Shown here: piece by piece, positions 26,401 through 35,760 of the stretch
Layout of the letters: every line of letters begins with the position of its first letter
Numbering within the stretch: the first letter of the stretch is position 1
NCBI GenBank assembly: GCA_002633005.1
Contig: NMRA01000685.1
Coordinates: 1 to 62,000 of the forward strand
Length of the DNA stretch: 62,000 nt
Direction of reading: 5' to 3'
Origin: Phoronis australis
Lineage: Eukaryota; Phoronida; Phoronidae
Made by a program: the position numbers and the translations under genes
The notes under the pieces: model-generated
What the model saw: only the letters and a program-made list of their open reading frames with translations
What the model was told of the DNA's origin: nothing
Databases searched by the model: none

Positions 26401-29400
26401 CAAATTAACAGTATATGAACTGATTTCCCTTCGTTACAAGTTTTAGTATTTCAATACAAGTAAACCAAATTTCATAGCAAACTTTGTTTCAGCTAAGTTG
26501 TCATCATCTCCCGAAAAATGTCGCAATGAATTAGCAAATGGAGCGTGTGCATGTCACAAGCATACTGTTATAAAGTCGACAATAAACTTTTTCTTAGTTA
26601 AACAAACGGAGGATTAAGTGAGAAAATGACGTTTATTAGATTGTTTTCTACTTGAACAGATGAAATGGTCATGGTGAGTGTCTGTTGACTTCCAAAATTT
26701 TGCATTCATCCCCGCCAGTCTTCAGCTCTACATGTTGGTATAATTTCACAAGCTGACAATCAGAACTACAATGGTTCTTGCATGTTTGGAACCATCACAT
26801 TTTTACGTGCGTGCTGTTACAATCGATGGTAAACTAGGCAGTCAGTGTCCTAAACAACTATGCATAACACAAATTTTTTAGTGGTTCTTCTTTTTCTTGG
26901 TTAAAGTGACCACACTTTAGCTGTATTTGACGATCCTGATAGTCTTCATATAGCTAGCTGACTGACTAATCTCTGTTGTAATTATCAACACCATTCGTCC
27001 TCGATCTTTCTGTGGTGTCTTGTGATTTGGTCAGTTTTATGGTGCCCCGGATTTTTATACTGCTAGTGGGAGGCTTCCGGCAGTCTTTCAGCACACAATC
27101 GGGCCATCACAGGGCTCGACATTAACAGTAGTCCGACTAGCAGGGACAACGAATTTGTTGGTCCAGACAAGCTCAGGGCCGAGCAGCTTGTCCAACAGGT
27201 CAAGTTAATGAATTTTTGAAAACTATAATAATTCTGAACGATCAGAAAATATTTGTTGCAGTGATAACTCACTTATTTAGCCATCAGTGTCGGTATTATG
27301 CGGCGCAAATCAGCAAGGTGTTTAGATTATGCAGTAACTGACTGGACGCGATCCGAAACACTTGCATTTCAATAGTTCTAGCCAAATTCAAGTGTTCTCA
27401 TTTAAAATACATGGAAGTATTTCAAGTAATCTCGCAGAGTTATGATTTTAGCTAGGTCCTAACGTAGGTCTGAGCAATTTGAACGCATGCCAGGTTCTCA
27501 ATGCTTCGTCTCATACAGAGGGCGCCTCAAACCAGTTTGTTCAATTTATAAAACCAAACTGCAATCATTTGCACTTCAACACATTTTGACACTATTGTTA
27601 CAATTAATGACTTAAATTATTTACGTACTATAAGACTCAATAATAGTAGCGATAACTCGCTAGCGCATATCTATAAAACTTTACAACATTAACTGTCTTA
27701 ATCCATATGTGGAAAGTGTCGTCTGCGCGGGTGCCTGCAGTTGCAATACCGAAAAAATACTTTGCGTATGGTTTCAAGTCAATGAGCTCCAATCTTGCAA
27801 CTGGTAACCAACCCAAAGGGGGTGAAGCCAGCAAGCAACAGTATGAAATGAATAAACGAAAACGGTAATTCCATCCGAAATGGAATGAAGATTTTGACTG
27901 GTTACGGTATGATAGCGACTAGAAAATGTGTTGTGTCCCGTGTGAAAAATACGTCGACGCAAACAGTTCATCTCTTAGGTCTGGGTCAGATGTGTTTAGG
28001 ATCGAATCTTTGAAATGTCACCAACGGCTCACTCAGCAGCTTATAAAAAAACATTCCATAACTGAATTGAAAAGCCAAGGTAAAGCTATAGCGTGTTCAT
28101 ACACTGGTGAAATACGAATACAAATACAAATACCCTCTTTCATAAACTTGTGCAAAACTTAAATGTCGTGTAATATATGCTCTTTCACGTTTATTAAGAC
28201 TGGAGTGTGCTAACAGGTATGATGAGCGATATTCACATGATATGTTTGAAAAGTATAATTTGAATTTAATTGGACAACTGTCTTATAAGTCAGGACAAGT
28301 AAATTTCATTTCTACTTGCCCGACAGGACAAGTTACAATAAAAGTTAATGTTGAGCCCTGCATCAGGGATGAGCACCTAGATTGGGTTTTGGTCAAACTT
28401 GGGTAAATGCGTTTTAACTGATGAGTACAAGTAGGCAATTACATAGCCCTGGATGACACAGGCACACAAGGGCGATACTACATCCCCACAAAAAGTTACA
28501 AATTTCAAAATACAGGAAATAAAATCAAATGAAACATGCACATGGAGTTATAATTAACACATACCCTAAGTCTAGAGACAATTCAGACAAGATTTTGAAC
28601 AAATCGATGAAAATATGTCTCGGTTTGCTTGAGTTTTTCTTACCGGGTGCCATTTTGAAATAGTGAAATCACGTATGTTGACGAATAAAAAGACCAAGGG
28701 ACACAAATCTTACAAATTTCACCAGATTCCTTCCCTAGCCAGCCAGCCAGCTGAATGAAAACTATCGTCAAAATACAGCGAGGTACCACTGTGAGTTAAT
28801 CTTCCATAGACCCCAAAACTGCACTCAGCCAGGGTAGTTCTGCTCGTCAACTCGCCGTGAAACTTTTTTCAACATGTAAAGCTAAAGACCGAACGGGGTG
28901 CATGCAAAATCTGGGAGTCTACCAATACTCACCTTGCCCGTTACAACCGTTTAAGTGAAAAACAATGCAACAAACGTAATTTTCTTGCGTCATTCTCAAC
29001 CTTTTGTAACAATGAAAAGTATGTTGTTTTGAAAACAGTACGCTTGTGTCATGCACATGTGCCATTTCCTAAATTTTTGCGATAACTTCGCAGCAGCAAA
29101 ATTTGTTCTGAAATTCGATTTTTCGATATCGAAATTATAAAAACTTGTAATGAAGTGAAACCAGTTCCAATAATTTGTTGTGACATGTACGCAACCTCGT
29201 CAAACAACAAGAGTTGATTAAAGAATTGGCGAAAAAAGAAACTGGCCAACAGGTGACGCAATATTTCATGGCGCCGAAAGCCCACACAGAAGATCGCTCC
29301 ACAACTTTAGCAGCAGAACTAATGGTAGAATGCCATTTTTCCAACGCCGTTAAATAATTTAGTTTACTCAAGGAAGACCGTAGTTTTTAATGACACTAAT

Positions 29401-32400
29401 TCTATGTCAAATTTTATCTTACCACTTTTTTATCCACATCGGCGCAAAGCTGTATATTTAGTATACAGCTTTGTACCAAGGCTAATACCTTCCCATGCTA
29501 CTTTGCAACTGTCATGCGCCAGCGTCACGCGCTTCGCTCAGTCTCGCGTTAGCCTTTGCCTAACTCACGTGACTCAGTTGAAATACTTTGTGGTTATCGC
29601 ACGCGGGGTGAAAAAGTTAACTTTGACCAAAAAAGTGGAGTTGGAATTCTTCACCAAAGTCACCTCAATTCTCAAAACTAAGCTTTATCGAAGATATGTG
29701 TAGAAGTAGAAAGGACCACTGAAGAAAGTAAGCGCTTTTTTAAGTGATAGTTTTAAGTGTGGAATATATTTTTGACGAGATTTGGCCTATCGCCGTTTAA
29801 AATACACTGGACGAATTTCGTACAAAAAGCGATGGGAAGTATTGTAATCCCTAACCGGCCAACCGAGGAGCTACGTGTTGCCTAGAGTACTAAAAGCTTA
29901 GTTAGTGTAGTGAACCTACAGCAATACATCTCCATACAGCCTGTGTTTAAATTAATCCCAGTATAATAAACACTGCATTTGGCAAATAAAGGATATTAAA
30001 CACAGTGTACAGAGACAAGGCACTGGTCGGATATAATGGTCCCGGACGTCTGAAATTTGGAAATGCGAGCTGAGATTTTTGTCAGCTCGTATCAAGTCGC
30101 AAAATGCGACCTGGACTTTCCAACGAATGCGAGCTGAGTTTTTACACTTCTCAACAGATACAAGGCAAATACAAAGCAGCTCTTGTTAATCCGACCGTTA
30201 TTTGGTTGTTGCCAAATCCAAGATCAAAAGAATACTAACCGAGAACAACCCTCCCGATGACTTGTAAGCAAGTCACGTGAACATGGGATATGCAGAATCG
30301 ATCTTTGACGCGTTTCATTGGCTAACACTTTCGGCCACTTTTGTAAATTCCCGGATTCGCTGAAGAAAGTTTCGGGCCACTGCTTAGCACGTGATAAAAC
30401 TTCACAAAACAACAGTGTTTCTACTAATTCTTAAGCGATCAACTTACCAAACTTTGTGGTGGACAAAAATGTTTATTTTTCACATAAAATGTCCTTATTA
30501 CATGTACCAAATATCCACGACAATATCCCTGATATCGCACTGCGGCACCGTTAGCGCGCAAGCGGTCCCGGCAGACAATCGTGACTTAGACTGAGATGTG
30601 CTTCTCCTTTTTATCGTATTAAGACAGCCAAAGTGAAAATTACAACCTTATTAATCGCCAAACGACGGTCACGTCTTTACTTTCAGTTGCCAAGAAATTC
30701 TCAAACCCTTTACTTGTTTCTGGGGCTACGTGCGCGAAATATGATTTGTCTTTCACACGTTGTTGCCAACGTAAAGTGTAGGCCTACTCCAGCGATTCAA
30801 GTGCGTGAACTCACGCGTGCGCACCACTTCAAAGAACAGCGACAGTCCTAAATGAAAGAGTATACCGGCTTGGCTCTGGTTTATTTGAAAATGAACTCAG
30901 ATTCCCAGCGGTTATAAAAGACCCGATGTCCCGGGACCGATATAACCCAGAACTAACGTTATCCTGTTCCGATGTTTCCCGAGGTCGATGTTCTGTAAAC
31001 CCTGTATTCTATGCCCGTAGCCAGCTATTGCAACTAAACTGGCACTAGATGCGAAATTGTGGTTCAAGTTAGCGAACTTTTCATTCTTCTCTTTATCCAC
31101 CCCCCGGCAACTTTTCGCTCCCCGAACCACCGTCGCCGTAAAATGTTCAGACTCCTATAGAAACAACCTTGTTCCGGCTGAAGCGGGCAGTTAAAAAAAT
31201 CATTCCGGGTGGCTAAAAAGGGTACAATGTAGGTGGTAACGATATCCAGAAAGTCACCCCTACCAGATGGAGTTTGCCTCGCAAAATCGTATTATTATAA
31301 CGTTTCTTACCATTGCAGCGTTTTAATATCTTATTACCGCAAACACTGAGGTTAACGACTATGCTCACGCACAAGCCTACTCCCTACCTTTAAAGTGTTT
31401 CATAATAAGCGCTCACTGATCTATTAAAAGTCCCCCCTTAAATTTTGAGAATTTCCAATTAAGCGCCCACAGTTCAAGCTAGCGCCCATCATAGCGCACT
31501 ACAAACGACCGCGTGTGGTTTAAAATTGACACGCAGCTTATATGGTGTGTCACTTTCATTTTACACAACTTCAGTTTTCAAAAACGTCTTTTCACAATAT
31601 GTAAAAACCAAATCCCGGCTATGTTTTATACCTCAGAAAGAAAGTTAACACTAGTGACATGCGTGTCGTTTTGTGACTGACTTTCCCGTACTTGGAAGGT
31701 ATTGAGGAGCAAACTCGCCATTACCCGAGTTAGTTTGAATCGTTAACTACTTTGATGACAGCCAGTAGCAGGCCAGATCTAACAAAATCCCGGATACTTT
31801 TTCAACGGGCATTTTCTACCTTTTCACATCGCAAATTTAGCTACTCGAATGCACAAGTCAGTTAGAAAGCACTGATTCAACTTTCACGTCGGCAACTAGC
31901 CTTGCGCTCTAGAGTCTTTCAATGGCGGTCGTGAAGAACAGTAAAGCCGTACCTGCATGAATGAAGTCAATTTTGAGATCCGAAATTTGTGAGTATTTAA
32001 CGCTGCAGGTAAGAGCATAATCTAAACATTTTTTCGATGATCTAAAAAATCTATTTTGGCGCGTAAAAAAAGCGGGAAAATTTTGCGACTTGGCATTTAC
32101 AAATGCGAGCTGGATTTTGAAAATGCGACCTGGGATTTTGGCTAGGTCACAAAATGCGACCTGGCGATTTTAATAGCGTCGAGCCCTGATATATAAAGTC
32201 GACGTCACTTCAGAGGTCGGTTAACATAGCAAGATCGTTAACAGATAAGGCAGTCAGTAAGCGGGTGCTCCAAATGGAGGCACCCCACTTTGTTATTTCA
32301 GAAAGGCAGATAGCTTGCTGACAAAGATATCAAGAGAAGGGACTGATGTAATGCAGCCCGGCAAGCTATTCTAGTCCACGACTGTTCTGGGAAAGCATGT

Positions 32401-33129
32401 CTTTTTCCTGTAATCTGTCCTATTCATTGGAGTGCTATAGTTGGACGACCTTCTGGTACAGATGCCTGAGACAGTAAGACCTGCTACAGGGGCAACATCA
32501 GAGTTGATGATCACCGACTTCTTGTCATATTTGTAAAACATTAGCTGACAGATTTTGCGTCTGTGGCTTAGGCTGGACCATTTTAGGGTTTCTAATATTG
32601 AGCCAACAGAGGATAGACGATTGAACCGTCTCGTGACCCAACGAGCAGCTTTCCTCTGTAGTTTCTCTATAGCAGCAATGTCTTTTTGGGTATAAGGGTC
32701 CCAAACAGTAGAGGCGTATTCCAACGTGGGTCAAACCATTGTCTTGTATGCAAACTCCTTACAATGTTGGCTGCTTATACGTAAGTTTTGCCAAAGAAAG
32801 GCCAGAGTTTTATTTGCTTTTTATGTGGGATGACCATTTGAGGTCACGCGAGATGGTGATGCCCATATATTTAGCCTCCTTGACCGACTTTAGCGTGTGA
32901 TTGTGAAGAACCACTTTCATCCACTAAACACTAGACAGTGATGCAAGCACAGGTCAACATCCAAAACCTTACCTTCAGTGGTCAGGCGACAGAAGGGTTG
33001 AATCAAATCAACAAACGACAAATTGTTTTTCATACAAACTGCCTCGGCATCGTCACTACATAGAACAGTAACGCATGGACTGAAAGCATTTTGGATGAAT
33101 TCCTGAGCAGACTGCTTGCAATAAGCCAT
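14413..33129 (-). CDS. TRAPPC8: TRAPPC8 (Trs85-like TRAPP III subunit), 5' twelve exons
   Basis: TRAPPC8 is the metazoan Trs85 homologue, a TRAPP III subunit acting with Rab1 in ER-Golgi traffic and autophagy. Twelve exons read in frame, with canonical boundaries, at 32973-33129, 23869-24069, 23316-23571, 22833-22995, 21878-22037, 20535-20809, 19936-20042, 19302-19452, 17501-17604, 16110-16215, 15551-15682 and 14413-14484. They encode about 628 residues, somewhat under half the roughly 1,435 of human TRAPPC8. Diagnostic stretches are PCVTVLCSD in exon 1, GDYDLQLS in exon 2, HEFLRHYLAC in exon 3, DPWSQFM in exon 4, SLFSATKKWFGG in exon 7, the near-vertebrate exon 11 (SDLRSALLLEQAAHCF, MVRKYAFHMILAGHRFSKA) and QALQVYKGK in exon 12. 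The start ATG has A at -3 and G at +4. The C-terminal exons are missing from the window. Exon 5 (serine- and proline-rich linker) is poorly conserved. Divergent neighbour: TMEM231. Confidence 0.94.
14485..15263 (-). other. TRAPPC8 intron 11, distal part
   Basis: Apart from the 28-bp repeat at 15,013-15,105 I see nothing but intron sequence. Confidence 0.6.
15013..15105. repeat. 28-bp tandem repeat, three copies plus a partial
   Basis: Units starting CAAGCCAATGACATGCC begin at 15,013, 15,041 and 15,069, with a partial copy at 15,097. It lies in TRAPPC8 intron 11. Confidence 0.85.
15264..15588 (-). repeat. 47-bp minisatellite copying the TRAPPC8 exon 11 donor, seven units
   Basis: GTGCC-headed units (plus strand) begin at 15,264, 15,311, 15,358, 15,405, 15,452, 15,499 and 15,542, giving 47-bp spacing apart from a last step of 43. 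On the minus strand each unit carries a copy of the exon-intron junction: the real site reads CCAG|GTAGGGC and the downstream copies read CCAG|GTGGGGC, GCAG|GTGGGGC, TTAG|GTGGGGC or CTG|GTGGGGC. Only the unit at 15,358 has lost the GT. The authentic donor is in the unit at 15,542. Confidence 0.93.
15551..15682 (-). CDS. TRAPPC8: TRAPPC8 exon 11, donor lies in a tandem array
   Basis: Residues 561-604, nearly identical to vertebrates (SDLRSALLLEQAAHCF, MVRKYAFHMILAGHRFSKA). Acceptor TTGCAG|GAGTCA, donor CAG|GTAGGG. The last codons and this donor form the first unit of the 47-bp array at 15,264-15,588, and the reading frame stays open through that array to about 15,236. Confidence 0.93.
16110..16215 (-). 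CDS. TRAPPC8: TRAPPC8 exon 10
   Basis: Residues 525-560 (AARAVLMSTEALKSRGMYAE, then MQLIKLTSE). Acceptor TTTCAG, donor GAG|GTACGA. Confidence 0.9.
17501..17604 (-). CDS. TRAPPC8: TRAPPC8 exon 9
   Basis: Residues 491-524 (EMACLSVFMQGAN, PHHYMESAISTYLQSC). Acceptor TTCCAG|GAGATG, donor CAA|GTGAGT, ends in phase 2. Confidence 0.9.
18050..19028 (+). repeat. CTCF-like-motif element, copy 2 (head missing)
   Basis: A diverged copy of the 12,418-13,606 element inside TRAPPC8 intron 8. Degenerate cores lie at 18,072, 18,390, 18,531 and 18,848 (CCACTGGGCGGCA). The 3' tail is GCCAGCACATAAAG. None of the cores is a perfect CTCF match. Confidence 0.7.
19302..19452 (-). CDS. TRAPPC8: TRAPPC8 exon 8
   Basis: Residues 440-490. 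SPEMQMRRLADLAF and YEVAYQTYHAVKRDF align with the helical-repeat part of the protein. Acceptor ACCCAG, donor CTG|GTAAGG. Confidence 0.92.
19936..20042 (-). CDS. TRAPPC8: TRAPPC8 exon 7
   Basis: Residues 405-439, with GRSLFSATKKWFGG, one of the most recognisable TRAPPC8 segments. Acceptor TTTCAG, donor AAC|GTATGC, ends in phase 2. Confidence 0.93.
20535..20809 (-). CDS. TRAPPC8: TRAPPC8 exon 6
   Basis: Residues 313-404. The second half (FLTVSDHDRLKIFVHEF, VRGLIPWCEKTMRTL) is a conserved TRAPPC8 block. Acceptor GTTGCAG|TGAACG, donor CTG|GTAAGC. Confidence 0.92.
21250..21316. repeat. (TG)n microsatellite
   Basis: Two runs of TG dinucleotides separated by an interrupted stretch, in TRAPPC8 intron 5. 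Confidence 0.95.
21878..22037 (-). CDS. TRAPPC8: TRAPPC8 exon 5 (variable linker)
   Basis: Residues 260-312, serine- and proline-rich with little detectable conservation. It is called because acceptor (CCTAG|GATG), donor (CAG|GTATTC) and phases (0 in, 1 out) fit the neighbouring exons exactly and the frame is open. Confidence 0.78.
22833..22995 (-). CDS. TRAPPC8: TRAPPC8 exon 4
   Basis: Residues 205-259. AEAVYQSMK, HLLQINSR and LPDPWSQFM align with vertebrate TRAPPC8. Acceptor TTCCAG, donor CTG|GTATGA, ends in phase 0. Confidence 0.92.
23316..23571 (-). CDS. TRAPPC8: TRAPPC8 exon 3
   Basis: Residues 120-204, with STPWFEAYRNCFLN, HEFLRHYLAC and LKYYVLIHDV, all conserved in the family. Acceptor TTGCAG, donor TAA|GTAAGT, ends in phase 2. 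Confidence 0.93.
23869..24069 (-). CDS. TRAPPC8: TRAPPC8 exon 2
   Basis: Residues 53-119, including NFVTIGDYDLQLS. Acceptor TTTCAG|CTCACA, donor CAC|GTAAGC. It joins exon 1 in phase 1 across an 8.9-kb intron full of repeats. Confidence 0.92.
24070..25529 (-). other. TRAPPC8 intron 1, proximal to exon 2
   Basis: Noncoding. It contains the 31-bp array at 24,607-24,784; no other structure was recognised. Confidence 0.55.
24607..24784. repeat. 31-bp tandem array, six copies
   Basis: The unit is ATTGTACCAGTCAGG followed by TAACATCACTATATTA, repeated head to tail with few substitutions. Confidence 0.92.
25530..26035. mobile_element. degenerate foldback element, relative of 37,349-38,264
   Basis: The left part (about 25,545-25,680) resembles the left arm of the 37.3-kb foldback element (AAACTTTTCAGCAAATTAGG, AACTTGAACAAATACTC). 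The right part (about 25,935-26,035) resembles its right arm (GGAGTATTTGCTCGAGTTGG). Arms and interior are heavily mutated. Confidence 0.55.
26200..26800 (+). repeat. 0.5-0.6-kb dispersed repeat, copy 1
   Basis: Shares a long diverged stretch with 28,850-29,370 (inverted) and 39,390-39,960 (same orientation). Common words include TTGGCCAGTTTCTTT, GATTCTTCAATCAACTG and TTTTGCAT. It contains short open frames in each copy but no recognised domain. Copies 1 and 2 flank the element at 27,110-28,360 in inverted orientation. Confidence 0.65.
27110..28360. mobile_element. 1.25-kb DNA transposon-like element with TIRs and 5-bp target duplication
   Basis: The left end CAGGGCTCGACATTAAC pairs with the right end, whose reverse complement is CAGGGCTCAACATTAAC. 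CATCA is directly repeated on both outer sides (27,105-27,109 and 28,361-28,365). Sub-terminal GGACAAC and GGACAAG words are also shared. No transposase is visible, so it is nonautonomous. The TIR style recalls hAT-like elements, but a 5-bp duplication is not the classical 8 bp, so I leave the superfamily open. Confidence 0.8.
28850..29370 (-). repeat. 0.5-0.6-kb dispersed repeat, copy 2 (inverted)
   Basis: Read on the minus strand it matches 26,200-26,800 and 39,390-39,960, including CCTGTTGGCCAGTTTCTTTT and GATTTTGCATGCA-type words. The minus-strand open frames in it look like transposon debris. Confidence 0.65.
30036..32188. mobile_element. 2.15-kb element of the CAGGGCTCGAC family
   Basis: The right end reads GCGTCGAGCCCTG, the inverted form of CAGGGCTCGACGC; the left end (ATGGTCCCGGACG) is a mutated counterpart. 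ATATA flanks both sides (30,031-30,035 and 32,189-32,193), again a 5-bp duplication. Both sub-terminal regions hold clusters of AAATGCGAGCTGG and AAATGCGACCTGG words in opposite orientation. The interior contains the segment shared with 1-2,050. No transposase was recognised. Confidence 0.65.
32350..32915 (-). pseudogene. broken non-LTR retrotransposon (C-terminal reverse transcriptase part)
   Basis: Minus-strand translation gives, in separate frames, KYMGITISRDLKWSSHI and EYASTVWDPYTQKDI...IEKLQRKAARWV, the typical C-terminal end of reverse transcriptases of CR1/Jockey-type LINEs. A stop and frame changes at about 32,730-32,825 split the two parts, so it is dead. It lies in TRAPPC8 intron 1, about 60 bp from the exon 1 donor and on the same strand. 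Its 5' part is absent, as is usual for LINE insertions. Confidence 0.85.
32973..33129 (-). CDS. TRAPPC8: TRAPPC8 exon 1 (start codon)
   Basis: Encodes residues 1-52 (MAYCKQSAQEFI...LIQPFCRLTTE), matching the N-terminus of vertebrate TRAPPC8 closely. The donor is AAG|GTAAGG and the exon ends in phase 1. The ATG context is AACATGG. Confidence 0.92.
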
Positions 33130-34667
33130 GTTTGCAGAATTTGAAAACTTTTAGAGACAGGAGATTGTTAGAATCTTCAAAACTCTATGGCAGCAAAAAG
33201 GGGAAGTTTCTGTCTTGACTGTCCTCCATTTTTGATCATGTGGCATGACGTCATAGCATGCAGCGCTTGCTATCGGAAAGTAATCATGACGCTTGTTATT
33301 TTTCTAGTAACCTGAGGTACGTAGTAAGTATATAGTAGAACCATCAGTAAATAAAACGTATGCTTAACATCGGCATGGGTAGATACAACAAAAGAAACAT
33401 TGGCACAAGTGCTAGTTAGCGATAGAAGATGCTTGTGTAGAAAACTATTTACAGAGAGGTATAGAAGACTATGTGCAGATCGAATGGACCATATTGAATC
33501 GCGACAAATGCTGACGCCAATGTTCAGCTCACCACAGAGAATGTCCGAAGTCATGAAACAATGTCAAAATACCTTTAAAATAAAGAATAATATGTCTAAC
33601 ATGGGTGCTGTGTCTTATGACCGGCTACAGTTTACATGGTAGGTGTCACAATGCACCACTGATGTAGCCTAGGGTTCCATAAAATTGCGTGAAGTTGAAA
33701 AAACGACAAAGTAGAAACAGGCCCTCTTTTGTTACAATAACTTGTCCAATCGAAACGAATAATTGCGTTTTGGAAACTCAGCGAGACATATTTAAAGGGA
33801 AAGTCAACGTTTTTTATCAACAAAAAATAAATTTTAATTACCACCATGTTTACTGAGTGAAGCCAAATCTCAAATCATTTACGAGACCTCATTGGCGTGT
33901 TTCTTGAAAAAAAAGTTTCAAGAGATATTTTAGTGAATAATAATTTTGTAATACACAAAAAACGGCGATGGCATTATTTTTTTAAACCTTTGCCTTATCT
34001 GAAATTGGCTGTGTGGCACTGCTTTTCAAGAAGCGCAGTGAATTTTTTTCGGAATCATTTACGAGACGTGCATAAATTCAACAATAGTGCGTTGATTAAA
34101 ATGAAGATGTGGAAACTAAAATAACTCTACAAGCGGCTATGGTGATGTGCGAAATCACTGCACAGTTTTGAAAGGCTTGGCGAACATTTATGAAAAAAAC
34201 TGGCATTTGAAATCGGTTGCTTATCATTTACGAGCCTTCATTTACGGGACGACAATTTTATAATTAGGTCAAGTCCAATTAATTTCACCTACTATTGGCA
34301 TGTGTGACATGAATATAGGTCAATTTTTCAAGAACGAGCACGTGCGCTTCAGCTGACATCGATACTGTCTGAAAATATTCGCTAAAGAAGTCAACAGAAC
34401 TTTTGGATAAGTTTTCAGTAATGTCACTTTTATAATTCACGTTTTAGGGTCGTTATTAACGTACTAGAAGAAGTGACGAAATGCTTCCTGTGAAACATAC
34501 TTTGATTAGAATTTGCTTGACGTTGGTCTTGATAAGTTCTCGTAAAAAATTGTCACGTAAATGATATCCAGTGTCCCGTAAGTGATTTGTTCTATTTTCA
34601 CTCAAATTCATTTCATTTTTAAGTAGTAATTAAATTATTATCTGTGACGATACATAACTTAATGCAG
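33130..34667. other. TRAPPC8-TMEM231 intergenic region, left of the gap
   Basis: It should contain the TRAPPC8 5' UTR and promoter. No gene was recognised. The word ATCATTTACGAG occurs at 33,874, 34,054 and 34,223 and inverted (CGTAAATGAT) at 34,556; GTCCCGTAA and TTACGGGAC occur nearby. Confidence 0.5.
33246..33253. promoter_or_regulatory. perfect CRE palindrome upstream of TRAPPC8
   Basis: TGACGTCA lies about 117 bp upstream of the TRAPPC8 start codon, a typical promoter distance for CREB/ATF sites. The word is seen; its function is inferred. Confidence 0.5.
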
Positions 34668-35102
34668 NNNNNNNNNNNNNNNNNNNNNNNNNNNNNNNNN
34701 NNNNNNNNNNNNNNNNNNNNNNNNNNNNNNNNNNNNNNNNNNNNNNNNNNNNNNNNNNNNNNNNNNNNNNNNNNNNNNNNNNNNNNNNNNNNNNNNNNNN
34801 NNNNNNNNNNNNNNNNNNNNNNNNNNNNNNNNNNNNNNNNNNNNNNNNNNNNNNNNNNNNNNNNNNNNNNNNNNNNNNNNNNNNNNNNNNNNNNNNNNNN
34901 NNNNNNNNNNNNNNNNNNNNNNNNNNNNNNNNNNNNNNNNNNNNNNNNNNNNNNNNNNNNNNNNNNNNNNNNNNNNNNNNNNNNNNNNNNNNNNNNNNNN
35001 NNNNNNNNNNNNNNNNNNNNNNNNNNNNNNNNNNNNNNNNNNNNNNNNNNNNNNNNNNNNNNNNNNNNNNNNNNNNNNNNNNNNNNNNNNNNNNNNNNNN
35101 NN
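34668..35102. other. assembly gap (435 N)
   Basis: A run of N. The satellite repeat begins at its right edge, so the gap probably reflects unresolved tandem repeats. Confidence 0.99.
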
Positions 35103-35760
35103 GTGATCTGTGACATGTATTGAATCACATGGAATTGGTTTTGTGTGGTACCTCGAATGTATGTGCTAGCTCATTTTTGGGGGGGTCCTTTTTGGTTTCT
35201 GCCGGACCCATTCCAGAGTGCAATTTGTCTGTCATGGATCATTTGGTGTTCAGTGCGGTACTATTGTTCGTTTAAAATCAGTTTTGGCCGGTACCTCGAA
35301 AATCTAGTCTAGCTCAAATTTTTGATGGCATACCATGGTTGAGATTTTTGGGGGTTTCTGCCGGGCACAACCCAGAGTGTATTTTGTCTGTCATAGGGGT
35401 TTTAGTGATCTGTGACATGTATTGAATCACATGGAATTGGTTTTGTGTGGTACCTCGAATGTATGTGCTAGCTCATTTTTGGGGGTCCTTTTTTGGCTTC
35501 TGCCGGACCCATTCCAGAGTGCAATTTGTCTGTCATGGGTCATTCGGTGTTCAGTGCGGCATTATTGTTCGTTTTAAATCAGTTTTGGTTGGTACCTCGA
35601 ATATCTAGTCTAGCTCATTTTTTGGGGTCTTTGTAAGGCCCCCAGGGGTCACACCCAGAGTGCAGACAACGGCAGACGTCCATTTCTGTACATTCAGAGG
35701 TGGACTTTAAATGCTCCCGTGGTCAGATGTTGGTACCTCGTTCATCTATGCTAAGTGCTC
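35103..35760. repeat. satellite-like tandem repeat next to the gap
   Basis: GGTACCTCG recurs at 35,147, 35,290, 35,449, 35,591 and 35,732, giving monomers of 141-159 bp. Two adjacent monomers form a higher-order unit of 302 bp: GTGATCTGTGACATG appears at 35,103 and 35,405 with highly similar sequence after it. Other shared words are TTCTGCCGGACCC and TTTGTCTGTCAT. Confidence 0.88.

Noticed and set aside
32350-32915. Active retrotransposon or viral polymerase
   Set aside because: Only the C-terminal end of a LINE-type reverse transcriptase is present, with a stop and frame changes.
34619-35128. Long open frames across the N run on both strands
   Set aside because: They consist almost entirely of unknown bases.
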